Source: Chloroflexota bacterium
GTDB taxonomy: Bacteria > Chloroflexota > Limnocylindria > Limnocylindrales > CSP1-4
Direction: 5' to 3'
Length of the DNA stretch: 7,286 nucleotides
NCBI GenBank assembly: GCA_021790715.1
Contig: JAJYGK010000188.1
Span: 1 to 7,286, forward strand
Below, piece by piece: positions 3,858 to 7,286 of the stretch. Below the pieces are notes generated by a model. The model did not search any database. It worked only from the letters and a program-made list of their open reading frames with translations, and had not been told where the DNA came from. Position 1 is the first letter of the stretch; the number at the start of each line of letters is the position of its first letter. The translations under genes were made by a program, and so were the position numbers.

Positions 3858-6596
3858 TCAGTGCGCCGCGGCGCTCTCGCGTGCGAGGCGTCGCAGCACG
3901 GCCGGCAGGATCCCGCCCTCGCGGTAGTAGTCGACCTCGATCTGGCCGTCGAGCCTGGCGATGGCACGGAAGGACGTGACGTGCCCGTCCGGCGCGGTCG
4001 CCTCGACGTCGACCTCCTGCCGCGGCCGGAGCTCCCCGGCAAGGCCGCGGATCGAGAAGGTCTCGTGACCGGTCAGTCCGAACGAGGCGGCGTTCTCACC
4101 CTCGCGGAACTGCAGCGGCAGCACGCCCATGCCGACCAGGTTCGAGCGGTGGATGCGCTCGAAGCTCTCGGCGAGCACGGCGCGCACGCCGAGCAGCGTC
4201 GTGCCCTTCGCCGCCCAGTCGCGCGAGCTGCCCGTGCCGTACTCGCGCCCGCCGATCACGACGAGCGGCACGCCCTCCGACGCGTAGCGCATCGCCGCGT
4301 CGTAGATGAACAGCTCCTCGCCCGACGGCTGGTGCCGGGTGTACGGCCCCTCGCGCTCCACGAGGCGGTTGCGCAGCCGGATGTTGCCGAACGTGCCGCG
4401 CATCATCACCTCGTGGTGGCCGCGGCGCGACCCGTAGCTGTTGAACTCGAGCGGTGTCACGCCGTGGGACTGCAGCCACTGGCCTGCCGGGCTCCACGCG
4501 GCGATCGTGCCGGCAGGGGAGATGTGGTCCGTGGTGACCGAGTCGCCCAGCAGGGCGAGCACGCGTGCGCCCTCGATGTCCGCGACCGGGCCGGCCTCCG
4601 GCCCGAGTCCCTCGAAGAACGGCGGCCTGGCGACGTAGGTGGACCCGGCGTCCCACGCGTACCGATCGCCCGTGGGGATCGGCAGCGCCCGCCAGCGGTC
4701 GTCGCCCTCGAAGACGTCGGCATAGGTGCGGCGGAAGAGGTCGGGATCGATCGCGGAGTCGATGACCCCCCGCACCTGGTCGGCCGACGGCCAGAGCTCC
4801 TCGAGCATGACGGGCCGGCCGGTGCGGTCCGAGCCGATCGGCTCGGTCGTCAGGTCGACGTCGACCCGCCCGGCCAGCGCGAACGCGACGACGAGCGGGG
4901 GCGAGGCCAGGTAGCTCGCGCGCGCCAGCGGATGGATGCGCCCCTCGAAGTTCCGGTTCCCGGAGAGCACGGCGGCGACGGTGAGGTCGTGCTCCTCGAT
5001 GGCGCGGGCGACCGGTGCGTCGAGCGGCCCGCTGTTGCCGATGCAGGTCGTGCAGCCGTAGCCGACGAGCTCGAAGCCGAGCTGCTGCAGCGGCTCCATC
5101 AGCCCTGCCGCGCGGAGGTACTCGGTGACCGCGCGCGAGCCGGGGGCCAGGCTCGTCTTCACCGTCGGGGCGACCGCGAGGCCACGCTCGACGGCGTTGC
5201 GGGCCAGCAGCCCCGCCCCGACCATCACGGTCGGGTTCGAGGTGTTCGTGCAGCTCGTGATGGCCGCGATCACCACCGACCCGGTGCGGATCGTGGCGTG
5301 CTCCCCGTCCGTGCCGACGCGCACGGGCGCGTACGGTGACGCCTCGGCCGACGCGCCTCCGTTCGCCGAGGCCGCCGCACCGTCCGGGGCCGGTGCTGCC
5401 GGGTACGCGGTGCGGAAGGCGTCGCGCAGGTCCCGCAGCGCCACGCGGTCCTGGGGCCGGCGCGGTCCGGCCACGCTCGGCTCGACCGATGCGAGGTCGA
5501 GGTCGAGCAGGACGTCGAACTCGGGCACCCGGCCCGGGAGCCGCCACAGGCCCTGGGCACGCGCGTACGCCTCGACGAGCGCCAGGCGGGCGTCGCCGCG
5601 GCCCGTCAGCCGCAGGTACGCGATCGTCTCCTCGTCGATCGGGAAGAGCGTCGCGGTCGCGCCGAACTCCGGCGACATGTTGGAGATCGTCGCGCGGTCC
5701 GGCAGCGACAGCGTCGCCAGGCCGTCGCCGGCGAACTCCACGAACGACCCGACGACGCCCTGCCGGCGCAGCATCTCGGTCACGGCGAGCACGAGGTCGG
5801 TCGCCGTGCTGCCCTTCGGCAGCGCGCCGCTCAGCCGTACCCCGACGACCCGGGGCATCGGCTGGTAGAGCGGCTGCCCGAGCAGGACGGCCTCGGCCTC
5901 GATCCCGCCGACGCCGTACCCGAGGACGCCGAGACCGTTGACCATCGTCGTGTGGGAGTCGGTGCCGACCAGCGTGTCCGGGAACGCCACGCGTCCGGCG
6001 CCGTCCGCGCGGTCGGTCACGACCGTCGCGAGGTACTCGAGGTTGACCTGGTGGACGATTCCGGTGCCGGGCGGGACGACCCGCAGGTCGTCGAACGCGG
6101 TCTGGGCCCAGCGCAGCAGCTGGTAGCGCTCCCCGTTGCGCTCGTACTCGCGCTCCACGTTGAAGCGGAACGAGTCGGGCAGCCGGTAGCGGTCGACCTG
6201 CACCGAGTGGTCGATGACGAGATCGGCCGGCACGAGCGGGTTGATCCGCGCCGGGTCGCCGCCGAGGTCGGCCATCGCGTCGCGCATGGCGGCGAGGTCG
6301 ACCACGGCGGGCACGCCCGTGAAGTCCTGCAGCAGCACGCGGGACGGCATGAACGGGATCTCGGCGTCGGCGGTGCGGCCGGGCCGCCATGCCGCCAGCG
6401 TCCGCACGTCGTCCTCGCCGACCACGCCGTGTCCGGCATGGCGCAGCACGTTCTCGAGCAGGATCTTGACCGTGATCGGTGTCCGCTCGGGCTCGTAGCC
6501 GAGGGCGCCGAGTGCCTCGAGGCGGTAGTGGTCGGGGAGCCCCGGGCCGAGGGGCGCGCGGGCGTCGAAGGGATCCGGCTGGGCCTGACGGGACAT
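3858..6596 (-). CDS. acnA: Aconitate hydratase AcnA
   Basis: A 912-residue single-polypeptide aconitase that interconverts citrate and isocitrate through cis-aconitate in the TCA cycle, cytosolic, with a [4Fe-4S] cluster. The three cluster cysteines are C449 in TSCTNTSNPT and C515 and C518 in YGCTTCIGNSG. Other hallmark segments are GTDSHTTMVNGLGVLGYGVG (211-230), GDSVTTDHISPAG (684-696), NSYGSRRGHHEVMMRGTFGN (719-738), and GGREYGTGSSRDWAAKG (782-798) with the swivelling C-terminal domain. Length and order match the AcnA/IRP1 type rather than AcnB. An Ala/Gly/Ser-rich stretch at 399-421 lies in a linker that is variable in the family. The ATG at 6596 is preferred over an in-frame GTG 14 codons upstream because GGGAGG (plus 6607-6612) lies 10 nt before it and the upstream residues are unlike the family. 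The gene ends 4 nt from the convergent pilin gene. A TATACT element about 100 nt upstream is a likely -10 box. Very confident. Confidence 0.98.
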   Translation of the reverse strand: MSRQAQPDPFDARAPLGPGLPDHYRLEALGALGYEPERTPITVKILLENVLRHAGHGVVGEDDVRTLAAWRPGRTADAEIPFMPSRVLLQDFTGVPAVVDLAAMRDAMADLGGDPARINPLVPADLVIDHSVQVDRYRLPDSFRFNVEREYERNGERYQLLRWAQTAFDDLRVVPPGTGIVHQVNLEYLATVVTDRADGAGRVAFPDTLVGTDSHTTMVNGLGVLGYGVGGIEAEAVLLGQPLYQPMPRVVGVRLSGALPKGSTATDLVLAVTEMLRRQGVVGSFVEFAGDGLATLSLPDRATISNMSPEFGATATLFPIDEETIAYLRLTGRGDARLALVEAYARAQGLWRLPGRVPEFDVLLDLDLASVEPSVAGPRRPQDRVALRDLRDAFRTAYPAAPAPDGAAASANGGASAEASPYAPVRVGTDGEHATIRTGSVVIAAITSCTNTSNPTVMVGAGLLARNAVERGLAVAPTVKTSLAPGSRAVTEYLRAAGLMEPLQQLGFELVGYGCTTCIGNSGPLDAPVARAIEEHDLTVAAVLSGNRNFEGRIHPLARASYLASPPLVVAFALAGRVDVDLTTEPIGSDRTGRPVMLEELWPSADQVRGVIDSAIDPDLFRRTYADVFEGDDRWRALPIPTGDRYAWDAGSTYVARPPFFEGLGPEAGPVADIEGARVLALLGDSVTTDHISPAGTIAAWSPAGQWLQSHGVTPLEFNSYGSRRGHHEVMMRGTFGNIRLRNRLVEREGPYTRHQPSGEELFIYDAAMRYASEGVPLVVIGGREYGTGSSRDWAAKGTTLLGVRAVLAESFERIHRSNLVGMGVLPLQFREGENAASFGLTGHETFSIRGLAGELRPRQEVDVEATAPDGHVTSFRAIARLDGQIEVDYYREGGILPAVLRRLARESAAAH

Positions 6597-6695
6597 GGTG
6601 CTCGAACCTCCCACGGACCGCTCCGGCGCAGCAATCACCGGCGCGGATGATCGGCACCTGACGGGAGCGCCCGCCTCGGGTCGAGACAGACCGGG

Positions 6696-6701
6696 AGTAT
6701 A
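6696..6701 (-). promoter_or_regulatory. Likely -10 element of the acnA promoter
   Basis: On the minus strand this reads TATACT, one mismatch from the TATAAT consensus and conspicuously A/T-rich for this DNA. It would place the transcription start near 6689 and give a leader of about 92 nt before the acnA ATG at 6596. No TTGACA-like -35 is present at 16-19 bp. That stretch is occupied by the hairpin at 6704-6725, so activation or an alternative sigma factor may be involved. The role is inferred from position and sequence only. Confidence 0.5.
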
Positions 6702-6703
6702 GC

Positions 6704-6725
6704 GCCGGCCGGAGGACCGGCCGGC
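6704..6725. repeat. Perfect 9-bp inverted repeat overlapping the acnA promoter spacer/-35 region
   Basis: Arms GCCGGCCGG (6704-6712) and CCGGCCGGC (6717-6725) are exact reverse complements around an AGGA loop. The repeat begins 3 bp upstream of the TATACT box in the acnA transcription direction, so it covers the spacer and the place where a -35 would be. It could be an operator. No U-tract follows on either strand, so a terminator is unlikely. Confidence 0.5.
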
Positions 6726-6978
6726 CGACTAGCATGGAGCTGCCGCGGCGGACGAACGGCTCGTGGCCTCATCGCGGGCGGGCGGCACCGTTGCCGGGGC
6801 AGATCGGGGAGCGGAGCGTGAGGACCTCCTGGTGGCGGCACGGCGGCGACCGCCCGGCCGGATCGGCGAACCGGGGATCGGCCGGCGCGTCGGCCGGCGG
6901 GGAGAGCGGGACGGGGAGCATGGACGCCGGAGCCGGGCACCCTCATGCCCGACCCGCGGACGCGCCCTCCCCGACGCC

Positions 6979-7008
6979 GGGAGAGACACTCCGAACGGCG
7001 GGAGAGAC
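6979..7008. repeat. GGGAGAGAC direct repeat pair, 21-bp period, upstream of the DUF2520 gene
   Basis: Identical 9-nt copies lie at 6979-6987 and 7000-7008, and each is preceded by CG or CC. The second copy ends 3 nt before the Shine-Dalgarno GGAGGAGG (7012-7019). Two helical turns between copies would fit a tandem binding site. If translation starts at the alternative ATG at 6920 the copies simply encode two Gly-Glu-Thr motifs. Confidence 0.5.
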
Positions 7009-7011
7009 GTC

Positions 7012-7019
7012 GGAGGAGG
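7012..7019 (+). promoter_or_regulatory. Strong Shine-Dalgarno supporting a GTG start for the DUF2520 gene
   Basis: GGAGGAGG is followed by 8 nt and then GTG (7028-7030), an ideal spacing. It favours this start over the in-frame ATG at 6920, whose upstream purine run (GGGGAG) is only about 1 nt from the ATG. Confidence 0.7.
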
Positions 7020-7027
7020 CGGGCCCG

Positions 7028-7286
7028 GTGCCCATCGTGCCCGGACTGCCCCGGATCGGGTTCGTCGGCGCGGGCCGCGTGGGGACCGCGCTCGCGGTCG
7101 CGCTGCGTGACGCCGGCTGGCCCGTGACCGCGGTCGCATCGCGGGACCCGGCGCGCCGCGACCGGTTCGCGGCGCTCGTCGCGGGCTCGCGCGCGCACGC
7201 CCAACCCCACGACATCATCGACGAGGCCGATCTGCTGTTCCTCACCGTGCCCGACGACGCGATCGCCGAGGTCGCCGCCGGGCTCC
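7028..7286 (+). CDS. Rossmann-like/DUF2520 domain protein, N-terminal part (runs off the window)
   Basis: The first 86 residues of a putative NAD(P)-binding oxidoreductase; the rest lies beyond the window. The N-terminus reads PRIGFVGAGRVGTALAVAL, with the dinucleotide-binding Gly pattern G14-A-G16-R-V-G19 after a first beta strand. ASRDPARRD (37-45) follows the second strand; its Ser-Arg suggests NADP rather than NAD. ADLLFLTVPDDAIAEVA (67-83) is the strand-4 signature typical of the Rossmann/DUF2520 family related to ProC and ketopantoate-reductase-like folds. GTG at 7028 is preferred because of the adjacent GGAGGAGG. An in-frame ATG at 6920 would add a 36-residue Pro/Ala-rich extension. 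From what I know of actinobacteria, such genes often precede panC/panD, so a pantothenate cluster may follow; this is inference. ProC or F420:NADP reductase are less likely alternatives. Confidence 0.82.
   Translation, partial: MPIVPGLPRIGFVGAGRVGTALAVALRDAGWPVTAVASRDPARRDRFAALVAGSRAHAQPHDIIDEADLLFLTVPDDAIAEVAAGL

Larger units (their letters stand above)
6597..7027. other. Intergenic region between acnA and the DUF2520 gene
   Basis: About 430 nt with no gene I can support. The acnA side holds its Shine-Dalgarno (6607-6612), a leader of roughly 90 nt, a TATACT box on the minus strand and a 9-bp-stem hairpin. The other side is G+C-rich and repeat-laden: TCGGCCGGCG occurs twice 12 bp apart (6878-6887, 6890-6899) and GGGAGAGAC twice 21 bp apart (6979-6987, 7000-7008). 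TAGCAT at 6730-6735 is a weak plus-strand -10 candidate with no recognisable -35. If the DUF2520 protein starts at the alternative ATG at 6920, the last 108 nt would be coding. I checked for tRNA, RNase P and tmRNA hallmarks and saw none. Confidence 0.6.

Noticed and set aside
3861..5339. 492-codon plus-strand frame opposite acnA
   Set aside because: It is an antisense shadow of the aconitase codons, has no recognisable domain, and would have to overlap acnA entirely.
6597..6690. Riboswitch in the acnA leader
   Set aside because: I compared the leader with the SAM-IV, THF, ZTP and glutamine riboswitch signatures I know and saw no match. The leader is about 90 nt and has no conserved core I can recognise.
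4096..6735. 879-codon minus-strand frame overlapping acnA in another frame
   Set aside because: It is an Arg/Pro/Ala-rich translation with no family resemblance. The overlapping frame is a full aconitase.
6878..6899. TCGGCCGGCG occurring at 6878, 6890 and also 221
   Set aside because: It is built only from GGCCGG-type words expected to recur often at this base composition. Three copies are not enough to propose a dedicated motif without a genome count.
6763..7110. 115-codon plus-strand frame in the acnA-DUF2520 gap
   Set aside because: The product is a Gly/Arg-rich low-complexity protein without a good ribosome binding site. It is out of frame with, and overlaps, the clear Rossmann coding region.

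Overview
The window is a very G+C-rich (about 70% or more by eye) bacterial chromosomal segment with strong G/C third-position codon bias. It has two GTG starts and one TTG start, and clear GGAGG-type ribosome binding sites. The gene set is a deazaflavin (F420)-type LLM oxidoreductase, a ThyX thymidylate synthase, an actinobacterial/Chloroflexi-style Flp pilin and a one-subunit AcnA aconitase. This suggests an Actinomycetota or high-GC Chloroflexota (for example Limnocylindria-like) genome. The lineage is an inference from gene content and composition only.

Layout. 1-253: non-coding leader with a 21-bp tandem repeat and a 10-bp-stem hairpin touching the next gene's Shine-Dalgarno. 254-1129 (+): F420-dependent LLM-class oxidoreductase. 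1119-1166: an imperfect pair of 22-nt direct repeats straddling its stop codon. 1210-2751 (-): 14-helix DHA2-type MFS drug/H+ antiporter, convergent with the oxidoreductase. 2752-2867: short divergent promoter region with a 12-bp perfect palindrome. 2868-3602 (+): ThyX with a strongly divergent active-site motif. 3599-3853 (+): a small Flp-type (type IVb) pilin whose GTG start overlaps the thyX stop. 3858-6596 (-): aconitase AcnA, convergent with the pilin gene and only 4 nt from it. 6597-7027: intergenic region with a probable acnA promoter and a GC-rich hairpin. 7028 to the window end (+): the first 86 codons of a Rossmann-like/DUF2520 protein.

The genes are mostly housekeeping or accessory metabolism: the TCA cycle (acnA), dTMP synthesis (thyX), a putative redox enzyme, an exporter, and probably the edge of a pantothenate-type cluster. 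They do not form one obvious pathway. The only tight coupling is thyX-pilin, which share a GTGA overlap. I see no RNA gene, CRISPR array, insertion sequence or defence system. The observations most worth checking are the non-canonical ThyX, the orphan pilin translationally coupled to it, and the repeat pair at the end of the oxidoreductase gene, which looks like a possible dispersed element. I did not find convincing evidence of an entirely new system.
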